A DNA stretch of 64,000 nucleotides from Globodera rostochiensis. Lineage: Eukaryota > Nematoda > Chromadorea > Rhabditida > Heteroderidae. The stretch is taken from NCBI GenBank assembly GCA_018350325.1, contig JAEVLN010000002.1:248001-312000 (forward strand), given 5' to 3'. The notes below the pieces were generated by a model, which had not been told where the DNA came from, did not search any database, and saw only the letters and a program-made list of their open reading frames with translations. Below are positions 34,134 through 46,644 of the stretch, piece after piece. Every line of letters starts with the position of its first letter. The first letter of the stretch is position 1. Made by a program: the position numbers and the translations under genes.

Positions 34134-37100
34134 ATGTCTAGAAAAAATAAAATATTTGTAAACACTGACGTCATGGACATGCCCATCGTAATGAACACAA
34201 ATTTTACTGTGCATTTTGTCTTAGACAAGCTGTCATTGTCCAAACATTTAAAAAGCGAACCGCCATTGAATGCCGAGCAGCTCGAAAATTTTGAAATAAA
34301 GGTGATATTAAAATAGTTTAAAATTATCAATTTAATTTATAAAAATGTTTAGCAAATTTCCGACGAATCAAACTTTATGTCGACAATTTATCGCTTTCAA
34401 TTTTCATGGAAAATGCCATTCCCAACAGCTGGTTGTAATAATGCGTGGCCAACATCAGTGATTCTGAAAGTCAATTTTTCAACAAAAATTTATTTTAAAA
34501 AATAAATATAACCTATATATATATATATTGGAGATCGGAAATGATCGGGACAACATACTTTGGGATTGATCGGGATCAGGTTGTCGAAATCCCAAGCCCA
34601 AAATCCCAATCGATCATGGGTGATATTTTTTGACTTTTTAAACTTGGTAAAATCCGAATCTTACAAGTAAAATTTGAAAATACCTTTTTCTTTATTGGTT
34701 CGATATTTTCTTTCAAACAAATAGAACTTCAAATTTTACTGGTTAACGCTCGAATTTTAGTAAAATCCAGTTTTGTGAAGGTATTCAAATAATACAAATA
34801 TTTTCAAATAATACTAATATTTAAATATTTTCAAATAATACTAGGATTATTCGAATAATCCTAATTACTCAAATAATACGCCGACATATACCTACCTATT
34901 TTATTTTCAGGTTCCTGGTGTAAAATATTACGAAATAATTGGTAATAACAATGCAGCACCAAATACATTGGAAGAAGACGCATCGCGAGAATTTATCAAT
35001 CTTTATTTAACCTCGGCACATAAGGTGGGTATAGTGAGTGGCATAATTAGAAATAAAATTTGAAATAAAACAAAAAATTTTAGCGCGAAATTGCCTTTTA
35101 CAATTGTTTCCACCAATTTGACCCGTCAATTGAATTTTTGCCGAAACTGTTTTATGGTGCCGAGTACAGTACCCAACATCATGAAGGTTTTTATGTGTCC
35201 AAATTAATTATTAATCATGCCTAGGGTGATCGGATTTAGAGCTGTGTGCTCTAGAGTCATTCTGTTCAGATCGTATTGGCACGGCAAATGATCAGTTGTT
35301 TTTCAATCATAATATTGCTTTGAATATCCAATTTCCAGTTGAAATCAAACAGATACAGATCATTTCTAGTCCTCCGATCAGCTTAAAGACTGATCACCTG
35401 ATTGGGTCAGATCATTTCTAGACCAAATCAAAACCCCTAGCAAGGTCGGTCATACTTCATCTGATCCAAACTGATTTAGATTAGTATTAAAATCAGCAGA
35501 GATATTCTTCCCGATCAGCTTAAAGTCTGCCCCTGATCGGACCAGATCATTTCTAGACCAAATCAAAACCACTAGCAAGGTCAATCATACTTCATCTGAT
35601 CCAAACTAATCTAGATTAGTATTAAATTTCAGCACAGATATCCAGTCATTTCCCGATCATCTTCCCTGATCGGATCAGATCATTCTAGAATCTAGATCAA
35701 ATCAAAACCCGCTTAGCAAGGTCGATCATATTTCATCTGATCCAAATTGGTTTAGATTATTATTATGTAGATTTTAGTTAATCAGACCATAGATCCAATT
35801 ATTCAAAACAGGACTGATCATCATGGAGGACCTGAGCGATCGTGCAGTCAGTCTGCCCGTGCTGCCCGGCCTCAATGACGCGCACGTGCGCGCGGTACTC
35901 GAGGCAATGGCACGCGTGCATGCCACTGCGTGGGCACATCCGTCTGAATGGCAACAAATGGTGCTGGCAGACGACGACGACAACGGCACGCCGGCCTGCT
36001 GGGCATTGGAGCCATTTTTTATAAGCTCAGTCACTGACGGGGGCAAAGAAATTGCGAAGGTATACATTTCAATGCCCTCGTTTCAGTGCCAGCAAAATTT
36101 TAAAATGGCATTTTCTCGTTGGTTAATTAATGCTTTTTGGACAAGTTTCATATTTTGGCATTTTTAACAAAAATGCACTCAAAAACAAAAGATTTCGGGC
36201 TGTTTTTGAAAAATAATTTATTTTTTGACCGGGATTTGGTTAATTTTCATCTTTAAAATCCCTGCATATTTTAATCACAACCCCAAGGCTTCCTTAAATC
36301 CTGATTCCCTCCACATTACTCTTTTCTGAACCCCATACGTTTTTGTTTTCATTTGTCAACCAAATCCTGTCAATTTGAGACATTCTTCGATAGGCGCGAG
36401 GTGATCCGGAACAAAATCAAAAAATGGTGTCCGTTTTTCAATTTAGCATTTTCCACTTTTAATTAAGTTTCACAAAAAAAATTAAAAATTAATATATGTA
36501 ATATAGTTTTTATAATTTTCCTTAATTCTAATTAATATAAACAGATTGAACCAAATGCAATAGGCCCATTGATTCATCGACTTCTGCCCATTTATCGGAA
36601 GGATTTCATTGCAATGAGTTTCTATGATGGCATTAAATATGGTGCGTAAGTTAACTAAATTATTTGTCTACGGCATTATGTTTATAAATAGGGCAAAGAT
36701 TCAAAATATTAACATTTTTTTGACCAAAAATAAGCAAAAAAAATGCCAATTTTTTGGCACTAAACTTCAGCTAATTCCTGCTTACAAATTTAAAAAAATA
36801 TCTAAAATTACCTATACACGCTTTTGCAGTTTTTTTTGAGATCTCGGACCGGAATTTGTTAAGGTCTCGATCAAATCTTGATCAATACGAATTCTAACTA
36901 AAAATATCTGTTGTTTATTTTTTATTATAAAATAAAATACAAAATTATAATCAAAATTTGCAAAAAGTGAAAATAAATTTCACTACTATTGCCTAGGTAT
37001 TTAAAATATTTACTTACATTTCTTCATTAAAAAAAAATTAAGGATTTCCTTCATGCATTGTCCATTCTGATTTATGGTCACCAAATATATTGTGGACAAA

Positions 37101-38056
37101 AAACGCTGACGGTCAAGCAAGGTAAAATATCAAAAGTGGTTGAAATAAAAATGTTTTTAATGGATCTTTGTGAAATAAATAAAATTTGTTAGTAGAGTTT
37201 TTTGCAAAAAAAAAAGATCTTTAAGAAAACAAATTGTTTTGTTTCGACGAATTAACAAATTTTCAATTCTTTAAAAAACTATTTTTGTTGCTTTTGAAGT
37301 GAAAATTTGTGTGCCATCATCGATTGGCAAACTGTCCATGCGGGCAATCCGTGCGAAGACATTTGTCGTCTGCTCGCGTTGAACACATCCGGCAATTATC
37401 GACGTGCCAACACTGATCGATTGTTGGCATTTTATGCAGAAAAAGTGGCACATTTTATGGGCGGAACTGTCCCATTTACAATGGCACAGCTCAAGCAGGC
37501 CTACACCGGCGCCATGCCATACACAATGATGTGTGAATTTTAAAATTTAATAAAAAAAAAGATTTTTTTTATTGTATTTTTACTTTTGATGTAAAGGAGA
37601 ATTAAGAATTTGAAATTTTAAAATTAATTTGCAAACTAGATTTTACACTTTTAAGTTTTTGAAAGCTGTAAATTCATAATAAAATCCGATCAGAGATTTA
37701 ACCCAGATCCCGGTCACTTTCTGTGAGTTGAAACAAATCAGTTCGTTTCGACACGACGATCGGATTAGAGAATTTTTTTTAAATTTCTTTATGTAAAATT
37801 TGAATTTCGATAGCTTCATTTATTTTATTTTTTTTTGTTTATTGTGAAATAATTTTTCAAAAACTAAACTTAAGGAAATAAACAAAACCACATTTTGTAA
37901 AGGTTTTTATGCTTCGGGGCATCAATGTACTGTACGATGGACTCAATCGTTGGGACTGAACCCGCTGAACGTGAAATGCAACGGATGGAATTGTTCCAAC
38001 GTGTGCAAATGTTTCTCGAGGACACGGAGGCAGAATTCCGCGATCAACTCAATTAA
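34134..38056 (+). CDS. CHK/ecdysteroid-kinase-like (DUF1679-type) protein
   Basis: Nine exons all join in phase: 34134-34301, 34353-34469, 34911-35024, 35084-35186, 35812-36059, 36545-36641, 37043-37121, 37300-37530 and 37903-38056, giving about 436 aa, normal for the family. These are choline-kinase-fold small-molecule phosphotransferases, expanded in nematodes and insects. Visible motifs are SVILKVPG (Lys95, nucleotide-binding strand), GLIIMEDLSD (hinge region), IVHSDLWSPNILW with catalytic Asp292 and Asn297, and CAIIDWQ with metal-binding Asp317. The C-terminus (MDSIVGTEPAERE, FLEDTEAEFRD) matches the family's usual ending. All catalytic residues are present, so it is likely active; the substrate is unknown. 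Intron 4 (35187-35811) is filled with a TGATCAG-rich tandem repeat. Confidence 0.9.
35370..35765. repeat. TGATCAG-rich tandem repeat (~150-160 bp units) in CHK intron 4
   Basis: About three units each contain CAGATCATT(TC)TAGA, CAAATCAAAACC, TAGCAAGGTC, CATCTGATCCAAA and TTAGATTA in the same order. The copies differ by a few substitutions and small indels. Confidence 0.75.
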
Positions 38057-38953
38057 TTGATCCCTTCTCTCTCTCTCTAATGCCGTTTCCGATCACACGA
38101 TTCGATATTTTCCCTAAAATTGGGTTTTTGAGCACTAAAAACTTAAAATATTTTAAGATCCAGCCAGCTCAATTACAATGTTATATTACCTATTCGTTGA
38201 GAGAATTTGGGTTTACAAAAATGCCAAAACATTTCCTAATTATTTGCATTTCCCAATTAACTGCTTCAATCAACCCATATGCTTTTTTGCTCGAATAAAA
38301 TGTCAACAGGAAATATTTGCTTAAAAAATAATGTAAATTTTTTTGGGAAATTTTTCTTGGCCACGTTTTGTTGCACCAATTTTAGCGCATAAATAATGCA
38401 ATTTTTAAAAAATTTGCATCATATGTAGCTCCCAGGCTATAGATCACTCAAATCATAGGTCAATCGACGCCTCTCCGTCTTAATGCACGAATTGTTGGGA
38501 AGCCGCTATGAAAAATTTCTAAGAAAATCCGTTAAATTTTGGAAATTGAAACAAAAAAAGTTTTTAAAAGGAATTTTAAGCATTTTTATTAAGAAAATTT
38601 TCGAAAAAGTGCCAAAATAAGGACAAAAAACCCAAAATGCCAAAATAGGCACTAAAGGTGTGCCAAATAAGCATTTAAGAAACCCTATAAAAATGGGTTT
38701 AAGTATTTTGACTTTGGGACCTATGATCCATATTTACCTACCCTAATTTCTTAGCGAATTATTGCATTTTTTAAATTTTCGAAGGTACCAGTAAAAACAA
38801 AAAATCGAAAAGAGACTTTCTGCGATTTTTTTTACCTTTTTAAGCAAAATCAATCGATCATCTCATTCCAGCTAATCTCTAAAAATAATTACTTAATCAA
38901 AAACAATAAAGTTTATCCTACAAATTTACAAATTTAAAGTGCCTTTTGCAGAA
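38057..38953. other. Intergenic interval
   Basis: A CT microsatellite (38066-38078) follows the CHK stop. One open frame (38080-38298) has no supporting features. The rest is AT-rich. Confidence 0.4.
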
Positions 38954-40715
38954 ATGTCCAAATTTGCGCGACTTTTGTGCTATACAATTTTTATTTTCCA
39001 TTTTGGCACAAATTTTTGCACGTTTAATCCGCCCAAAAACAATGGCCATCTTAGCCGAACAAATTCGGATCCGTTACCACTAAAAGATGCTTTAAGCAAT
39101 GCAAATACAAGTAACAACAGTTGTGGTGGCCAAAACAAAACAGATTGTCATAAAGAAAATTATTTTTTGTTTGTAAGTATATTAATTAAAAAATGTAAAT
39201 TTTTATAATTTTAAAAATAAAATAAAAATTAATTTTTTTTATTAATTTATAGATTTAAAATTCGCTTAAATGTTATTAGGTTTTTTTATACAAAAAATCG
39301 TTTAAAAATTTTAATAAACATAAAAGCCCTAATATATTTTCAAAAAATATATATTTTAAATTATTTAAATGTAAATTAATAAAAATTTAAATTTGAATAG
39401 AATGTGTGCAATTTTCTGGCGCATCGTTCGACTAAAGTGAGCAGTGAGTGGGCCACTGGCTCCCCCGGTCCGGTGCTTTCAAATTCGGACAAAATGCGTT
39501 GGCGTTGTGTCCGTTGGCTTAATGGGATGTTGACAGGTCGTTTTTGAGATTTCAAATCAGACGGATAATATAACAAAAACATTTTTAATTGCATTTTCAC
39601 CAAAAAACAAAAACGCGCAAATCTGGGGGCCTACATAAAATTTAAAATTTCTCCGTTTTTCTCCAAATCCAAAATGTCCATTAGGGTCGACGGTGTTCCC
39701 GCAGATGGACAAATGGCTTCAGTTTCGTTTTGCGCCTGAAGATGGCCAAAGAAAGGTGTTGCTCGGTGCCATTCTGATCGGTGGCCCATTGTTGGCCAAA
39801 CTGGACATTTATGACTCGAAAATTGATTATGGCGACAATTTTTTCAACATAATTTTGCAGGTCCATAAAAAATAACAAAACAGGGAATCAACAAGCTTAA
39901 GCTTTGCGATTAGACAAATCTCAAAAAAATTTATGGCCAGAAAACTCCAAAAATTGGGCGTTTAAACAAGTTTTCTTGACTTGTCCACTCGTAAAAGCTT
40001 AGGCTTAATAATAGTTGCTCTATGAACGCCGGAATCGGTTACGGTTGAAGCAAAGTTATTGCCCCGGTCTGGATTCGGTCCGTGTGTCTAAAAGACAGAA
40101 TTTCGGATAATAAAACAAAAACAATAGTTTCGGCATTAACTTGTGCAAGCTTAGAAAATAGGTTTAATTTGAAAGAATCTGAAAATTTCCTAATAATAAA
40201 ATTTATACTAACTTTTAAAACAAATATATTTTATGAACTCAAATATATTATTGTTGATGTTTATAAATGTAAGAAAATTTCTTAATAAAATAAAAATATT
40301 AAAAAAAATTCAGGAAGTCCTTTACACGGAAGCAATCCATTCAAAAATGGTGGACAAACTTTTGATTGTCACCAAGAGAACAAAATGGCCCAATCTGTTG
40401 ACAAAATTCTTCGACATTGAAGCCATTCAAAAGTTGAGCCAATCGCAGGAAATCGCGGTGAAAATTGGTCAACATTTGCGCATTACTGTAACGGTACGGG
40501 TCAAAATGCACCGGGACGGCCTCCGCGGTTACGGTGTCGTGTGTACGGTGGAAAGGCATGGCACAACAGTGTTCAAAATTGGGTTGTTCAACGACGTGAA
40601 CGATCTGAGCGGCTCGGTGGTGCCAGTGCACGATGCCGGACAGCAACGACGCATTGATCAGTTTGTGTTGTTTGTAGTGGAAAAGGTTGGGCCAGGCCTG
40701 GTGAACAATTTGTGA
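38954..40715 (+). CDS. Unrecognised secreted protein, ~310 aa
   Basis: Four exons join in phase: 38954-39172, 39401-39536, 39685-39860 and 40314-40715. I chose the second in-frame ATG because it puts a strong signal peptide at the start (KFARLLCYTIFIFHFGTNFC). Exon 1 continues with a polar Asn-rich part containing Cys (SNNSCGGQNKTDC). The rest looks like a folded domain: MRWRCVRWLNGML, then FAPEDGQRKVLLGAILIGG, LDIYDSKIDYGDNFFNIIL, a Lys-rich helix, and a C-terminal beta-rich part (HLRITVTVRVKMH, YGVVCTVERHG, VVPVHDAGQQ). I do not recognise the family. The donors are GTAAGT, GTCGTT and GTCCAT; the last two are weak, but phase and reading frame agree. Confidence 0.65.
39893..40085. repeat. Dispersed AAGCTTT/ccggtctg repeat
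   Basis: Shares AAGCTTTGCGATTaGACAAAT, ATGGCCAGAAAAC and GGTCTGGATTC words with 48690-48890 and 11105-11370. It lies in intron 3 of the secreted protein gene. Confidence 0.5.
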
Positions 40716-41390
40716 GGAGCGTCAGCAGCAGAAATAAGCAGAACGCCAAATTTTCAAATAGTTTTCTTATTTTTGCGTTTTTTCGACTTTCTGAAACTTT
40801 TTTCTCGATCAATAAGTGCTTGAATCTTGCATGAATATCAAACCAATCAGCATAGTGTCCTAATCAATCTTGTCTCTGATATCGAACAATGTCCAACCCT
40901 CTAGTCATAATACATCATACTTCTACCCAGATGGAGTTATAAATTATTGTACATGCCGTGATCAACAGGGTCGGGGGTCATCAATCATCATTAAAGGGTT
41001 TCAAAAAGCGGGAAAACAACCGGAACGCGATATCAGCTTAGTAGGCTGAAGCATTTTTACGTTTGAAATAAAAAGGTGAGAAAAGTGCCAAATAGGCTCC
41101 AAACCCGGGTTCAAATTCGATTTTAGGCAAACCGATTCAAAAATCCGGCAACATTTTTCAAAAACCCGTCTAAGCATCCGATAACTTCAAAAACCCGTCT
41201 AAGCATCCGGTAACTTCAAAAATTCGGCACGGACCCCTCCCCCCCCCCCCCACCTGGCCAGTTTCCAGGGCAAAATGGCACCCCTGCTGGCTCAGCACCG
41301 AGTGGTCTCTGCAAACTTTGGACCCTGGGGGATCATCAGCTCCATAATATGTTTTGTTTTTTGTTTGTTCATTTCCAGGCTCAAATCGCG

Positions 41391-41434
41391 TGCGTGCATG
41401 CGTGCATGCATGCATGCATGCATGCATGCATGCA
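41391..41434. repeat. (TGCA)n microsatellite
   Basis: About ten near-perfect TGCA units form a self-complementary tract. Confidence 0.85.
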
Positions 41435-41867
41435 AAACACGTGCAAATATCACCTCATTTTTTGTCAGGGGAGGGATGGAGAGGGGGGGGGGACCAACGC
41501 GTTGTTTATGGTTATGTGCAAAAAAATTCAAATTTGTCCAGCAGCAGTCCGTCCATCGCCGACCAAAGTACATTTTCTTCATATATAGGTAGGCATTTAG
41601 GGTAGGTAAACAATCGGGCATGCCATGCCTCCCCATGCACTATCTTTGTGGTTGTTGTGCGACGCGTTTGGGTACCCGGAGGTCTCCACTTCCTCTCTTT
41701 TTTTCTTATCATAAAATCAAAGCCCACCACAAACCATCCCTCTCCCCCCCCCCTCACCCACCCACCCAATTCCCATCATCCCCAATAAAATATGTGCATT
41801 TGAGACAAATTATATGTATTTATTTATTTTGATGAGTGGTGGACGGCCCCACAGAATTAATTATCAG

Positions 41868-41868
<1 letters not shown>

Positions 41869-41903
<35 letters not shown>
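41869..41903 (+). repeat. Poly-G run (35 G)
   Basis: The longest homopolymer in the window, an unbroken run of 35 G. Confidence 0.9.
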
Positions 41904-41904
<1 letters not shown>

Positions 41905-43703
41905 GGGACGCGCTTTTATCAGTTTTATGCAAATGTTTGGAGCTTCAAAATGCACCATAAAAGGCTCAGAGATTGGCTCAAAATTCTCATTTTGTGTGTG
42001 CACTTTTGTTCAAAAAAAATTGTTCATTTTTTCTGCAAAATCGGTTAATTCAAAATTTTATTTACCATTTTTTGGACATGTAAGATATGTGTGTACTACA
42101 TTTCTTCTGTAAATTTTTTTTTTGGGAGACCGACATCAAAGTTCTTAATAAATTTTCAAATCTGAAAAAGTCAATCATGAGTTTTCTTGGAGAATTGGGA
42201 GGCAAAATTATAGGCACCCCCGTGGAAACCCGAAAACATTAAGAAAAAATCATACAATTTCCTCTAATGTCTCTCATTTACTCTGAAGTGATGTCCGATC
42301 ATTAATCAAAAAAATTTTGTGTCCCCTAAAAAGGTCTAAATTTTTGAAAAAAAAACCTTCCAGTGAACCCTTTATATAAGATTTAAACATCAAAAAAAAA
42401 GTTCCTCAATTCATATCTCGTTTCTCCTCTTGTTTTCTTATTTTTCCTCAAAGTGCCATCCGATCATTGATCGAGAATATTTTATTGTGCGGCTAAGCGA
42501 CCAGTGATCAACAAAATATTGAATTAGCTGCCGCCTCCCTCCCCCCCCCCTTCCCCCTCCCCGCCGTAATTAAATCCCGAAAGGCCCGTCCTTTTACATT
42601 TTTAAATGGGGCAACAAATCACCAAAAAGTACAATACTATGTATAGTACATATTATACATTGACCAAAACATCGCCGGGGGGGGGGGTCAAAGATCATGT
42701 CCAATCACTTACACTCTGTAGCCGCTGTGCTAAAAAGGGGCCGGGCGGGCGGGAGAGGGAGGGAAATGGATGGGCTGAGGAACAAACAAACAAATAAACG
42801 TTAATCATTTGGAGGGTTTGGGGTACCACCAAATAGATAATTATTGCACACACATAGAGCTGCTGGAAGGGGGGGGCATTTATCGTCCCTTTTTCCCAAG
42901 CGGCGCCGATGCCCCCCCCCCATCGGTCCACTTCAAATGCCATCTTCCATTCCCATCACTCTGATAAACCGATAAGCGGCATAGGGAGGGGGAATGGGAA
43001 TGGTGCACAAAATATGCACATTTCAGGGAACTGGGAGGGGGGGGGGGGGGTAAATAACAAGAGATAACACAACGCCCCAACGACCGCGACCCCATCCTTT
43101 GCATCCAATGAGTCCCCCCCCCCCCCCTCCAACCATCATCGGGTCCCCCCCCCCCCTCCGCCCTCTCTTCTGCTGGCTGATTATAGAGAAGGGTTTTGGG
43201 TTGGGTTGACCCCTCCCCCTCTATTTAGGAGAAAAGGGGGAGGGGTTGACCCCCCCCCCCCCGCCCTCCCCCCCCCCCGCTGCCCATTTATTAGGAGGAG
43301 TAAAAGGGCCCTCCCACCTCATTCAACCTCATTTGTGCTAAATCGGCAAAAAGTAGCGGCGGCGTCCAAACATTTTGGGTGGGATGATTTATTTGTTGGT
43401 TGTGTGTGTGGATGGGTGGGATGTTTACTTCCCTCACATATTTTCTCTTATATTTTGGTGAATTTTTTTGCTTTTTTGGATTAGGCCTAACCAATTTTTG
43501 TCTAATTTTTTTAAACCTGCCTCCTTTTTCCAATTTGTTGTTACTTTCAATTCCAGATTTCGCTCTTTCAAAAGCCTTTCAATTTGTTATAATTTGGCCA
43601 AAACCCCTTCGTTTTTTTTTTAAATTTGATTTTTTTTTGACATTCAGTCCTTTCTGATCATCATCTTTCAAATTTCCACCACCTTCTTCCATCAATTCGT
43701 TCA

Positions 43704-44466
43704 ATGGCAAGCAGCAAGGGAAACAACTACAACATCGAGTCCGTGTGGGGCACGCTGTGGGACCTCGGCTACCAGACCTCCCAATGCTTGGCCTACAGTG
43801 TTGGCATGCCGACCTTCAACTTCACGGCCTTCGTCTTGCTGTGCACCATGGTGGGGCGATTTTCTGTTTTTGACGGTGAAATGGTGAAAAAGGCGAGGCG
43901 CGGGGTCTTCTGAAATAAGCAAATTCGAAAATATTAAAAGGGTTTTTAATTTTGCAAATTTCACAAAATCGAAAAACAAAAAAATGGATGGGTCGGGTTT
44001 CCTGTAGTAAAATGCCGAAAAATTTTTGATTGATAATTTTCAGTCCTGGTGCTGCGTGTTCATGCCGGTAAGGAGTTGCGGTGGCGAGACGCGTGAAATT
44101 AATTAATTAATTAAATTAAAAATGAAATGTATTCTTTATTCAAAACAACAAAACTTTAGCCGGTGGCCGTGTTCTTCCGTGGCTATCTCCGCGACGGAAA
44201 TGCATGCACTGAGCACGTGATCTACAACATCGTGCTTTGGTAGGTTGGGGGGGGGTGGACTTTGACTTTACTCGTTAATGGATTTATTTTTGTTTGATAA
44301 TAATCATTATTAATTTAAATTTGGTGTTTTTTAATTTAATGAGTTTTTTGTTTGCAGCTTCTTCCTGTGGGTGCCCGGCATGGTGCACGCCCTCTGGTAC
44401 TGCTTCGGCGACATGTTCAACGGGTGCAAGAAGGAGAGCGTCAGCGGCTACCGCAAGGATGCCTGA
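43704..44466 (+). CDS. UPF0057/Pmp3-family small membrane protein
   Basis: Four exons join in phase: 43704-43850, 44044-44067, 44160-44239 and 44358-44466, giving 119 aa. The conserved UPF0057 elements are P-V-A-V-FFRGYLRDG (the PPLAVFL-x-G stretch), CTEHVIYNIVLCFFL, and WVPGMVHALWYCFGDMF (the LGWIPGIIHA-Y motif). The family forms two-helix plasma-membrane hydrophobic proteins linked in fungi and plants to membrane potential and salt tolerance. Here an N-terminal extension of about 50 residues contains an additional hydrophobic stretch (FTAFVLLCTMV). The coding exons are markedly GC-richer than their surroundings. The last exon has a second, diverged copy at 52965-53070. Confidence 0.82.
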
Positions 44467-45332
44467 ACTCGGATGGCACAAACTGAGGAAGGGCGGCATT
44501 TTGTTAGATACTCTGGACGGACAAAGAGAGTGACGCCATCAGATCGATCGATCCTAATTTAAAACATTTTTTCTTTGACATATTTAAGCGATAATTCCTC
44601 TCATTTAACTTTCATATATTTGTTGGCTAAAAGGGAGAGCGCGCCATTTAATCCAATTCTCAATAAAAAAAACAAATTTTAAATTTTTGGTAATGATTGC
44701 TTTCCAATGCCGCGAAATGCAAATAAAAACAGAAAAATTTCTGGGCAAAATTCTTGGATAAACAAAATTGCAAAATTTCATTGGATTGTAAGCACCAATT
44801 TTCTCTAAAATAGTTTAATTTTCATCGCATCGAAAGGTCTGAATCTGAAAAAAATGGGGGGGGGGGGGGGAATCGAATTGGAGGTCAAAAATAATGTCCA
44901 AATTGGCATTCTCCCGTTTACGAATTGCTTCCATTTACTGGCACCAGTCGAAAACAACAAAAATTTTGGAAATGGATATTAAAAATAATTGTGATTTATT
45001 TGGGGTGGAATGTTAAGAACTCTTTTTTTACCCTTTACCAGTGTCAAGAATCGACAAATGATCGAAAAGTCTAAACTTTGCAGAAATGAACAAATTGCTG
45101 AATAATGTGAATGTGTGCATTTATCGGATCTAATCAAAAGTTGCCAGATAATAAAGCATTTTTTTGTAAAAAAACAGCGACCGGGTAAAAAATACATACA
45201 CCCCTAATTTGTAAGAAAAGGATTTTTGAGCAAAAAGATACAATTTGGTTTAGCGCTTCCAATTAAAAAAAAATTTTCTGGTTGCCAAAAAATCATTTAG
45301 TTCAATAAAATTTCGCTTTTCTCTGAGTTTAG
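44467..45332. other. Intergenic interval
   Basis: AT-rich, with a poly-G run at about 44858-44870. No exon is supported. Confidence 0.4.
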
Positions 45333-46321
45333 GCGTTGGGCTCAAAGTTCATCTGCAACAAGTGCAAGAAACAGCTGGGGTTGGACGACATTTGCTACTG
45401 CACGGATGCCAAGACAAAAACTCGCGCACTTGTTGCACTGTGGGGAGGAACGCGGAAAAACATTTCGGGGGGGGGGGAGCCGATTCGGTAATACTCGGGC
45501 TGGTCCCCCCCCCCCCCATTTTTTGAAAAAATACAAATATTTTTCTAAGTCTAAAGATTCTTCTAGGGTATTCGGGGGGTCAAGTAATGATCGAAATCAT
45601 GCTTTTTGAACAGTTTTGAGGCCAAAATTAATTTTTGGAAAATTTTGAACTTTCCAAAAAAAGTTCGAATCCGGGTTCGGCGTTCGAAACTAATGTCAGA
45701 TTCGGATTCTACACCCCCGAATACGGTAAATACCCAACTCGTTACCTGCCAACCCGCTAGTACCCAACTCGCTACCATTTTTCAAGCTTTTTTGCTCATA
45801 ACTTTTTTCAAAGTCAACTAAATCAAAGATTTTTGATATCATTCGAAAGCTTACAATTAGTAGAAGCTATCAACAGCAAAAGCTAAGCGATTGGGCAAAT
45901 TGCAAAAAAGTTATGGCTAAAGAAATCAAATTTTAGCTTTACTGGCCATATAGCTTCTACTAATTGTAAGCTTTCGAATGATATCAAAAATCTTTGATTT
46001 AGTTGACTTTGAAAAAAGTTATGAGCAAAAAAGCTTGAAAAATGGTAGCGAGTTGGGTACTAGCGAGTTGGCAGGTAGCGAGTTGGGGTTCGTCCCCGAA
46101 TACCCTAGAAGAATCTTTTTCTGGACTTAGAAAAATATTTTTATTTTTTCAAAAAATGGGGGGGGGGGGGACCAGCCCGAGTATTACCGCCGATTCTTAT
46201 TGGTGTATTTTTTGCTTTGTTAAACAATTTTCCACAAAATGCTCGATTTCTGTGGGTGCATTTTCCCCAGTTGGTTGAACAGCTCGAGCTTTATGGGGTG
46301 GTGAATACATTTTTTAAATGA
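45333..46321 (+). pseudogene. Exon of an unrecognised protein split by a transposon insertion
   Basis: After a GAGTTTAG acceptor, a frame opens at 45333 (ALGSKFICNKCKKQLGLDD, then ICYCTDAKTKTRA, a CxxC...CxC pattern that could bind zinc). It runs to 45486, where an inverted-repeat element begins and brings a stop (TAA at 45489-45491). Directly after the element's second target duplication, the same frame resumes (ILIGVFFALLNNFP, then FLWVHFPQLVEQLELYGVV) to a TGA at 46319-46321. If the element and one duplication are ignored, the phase is continuous. Upstream and downstream exons were not resolved. A further open stretch at 46391-46618 (+, for example LKTLHFECHEMNKLLQ) may belong to it. The function is unknown. 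Confidence 0.5.
45487..46188. mobile_element. 702-bp palindromic hAT-type element with 8-bp duplication
   Basis: The ends are inverse: GGTAATACTCGGGCTGGTCC and GGACCAGCCCGAGTATTACC. The flanks are a perfect GCCGATTC duplication (45479-45486, 46189-46196). Inverted homology extends through a C-run/G-run, ATTTTTTgAAAA and TTCTAGGGTATTCGGG. The centre is a second palindrome (AACTCGCTACCATTTTTCAA and its inverse). There is no transposase. It is inserted within a coding exon. Confidence 0.85.
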
Positions 46322-46644
46322 TATTTAGTTACTATCTTTTCTATTAGCCTTTATTTTTTAGAATTTTTAAAAAATCTGTTATAATCGATCCAAAACAGTG
46401 TTTATCTAAAAATCGGAGAACTTCATCCTCAGTCCACCGGGTTCGAACAAAAAATGCAACTGTTATATATATTTCTCAAAACATTGCACTTTGAATGCCA
46501 CGAGATGAACAAACTGCTGCAAAAGCTTACACCCGGCTGTAAGGAATCAGATTTTATGCCAAAATCAGAACAAAATTCAATAAGCAAAAGAGTGAAAAAT
46601 GTTTCCCGAAAAGCATAAAATGGAAATAAAACCCCGATCACTCT

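Larger units (their letters stand above)
40716..43703. other. Simple-repeat and homopolymer-rich intergenic DNA
   Basis: No gene is supported; the many overlapping open frames here are products of G/C runs. Contents include a two-copy AAACCCGTCTAAGCATCCG repeat (41165-41225), a C run (41228-41251), a TGCA microsatellite (41391-41434), a 35-G run (41869-41903), and many shorter G or C runs to 43280 in purine/pyrimidine-rich DNA. Confidence 0.6.

Noticed and set aside
40341..40646. - strand 101-codon frame opposite the last exon of the secreted protein gene
   Set aside because: Shadow of the + strand exon, which joins in phase with three upstream exons and a signal peptide.
41170..41769. Several overlapping 79-114 codon frames (His-Ala-Cys-Met repeats)
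   Set aside because: Caused by the TGCA microsatellite and G/C runs.
45664..45680. GTTCGAATCC, resembling a tRNA T-loop
   Set aside because: It lies in the arm of a foldback element, and no acceptor stem or anticodon arm could be placed around it.
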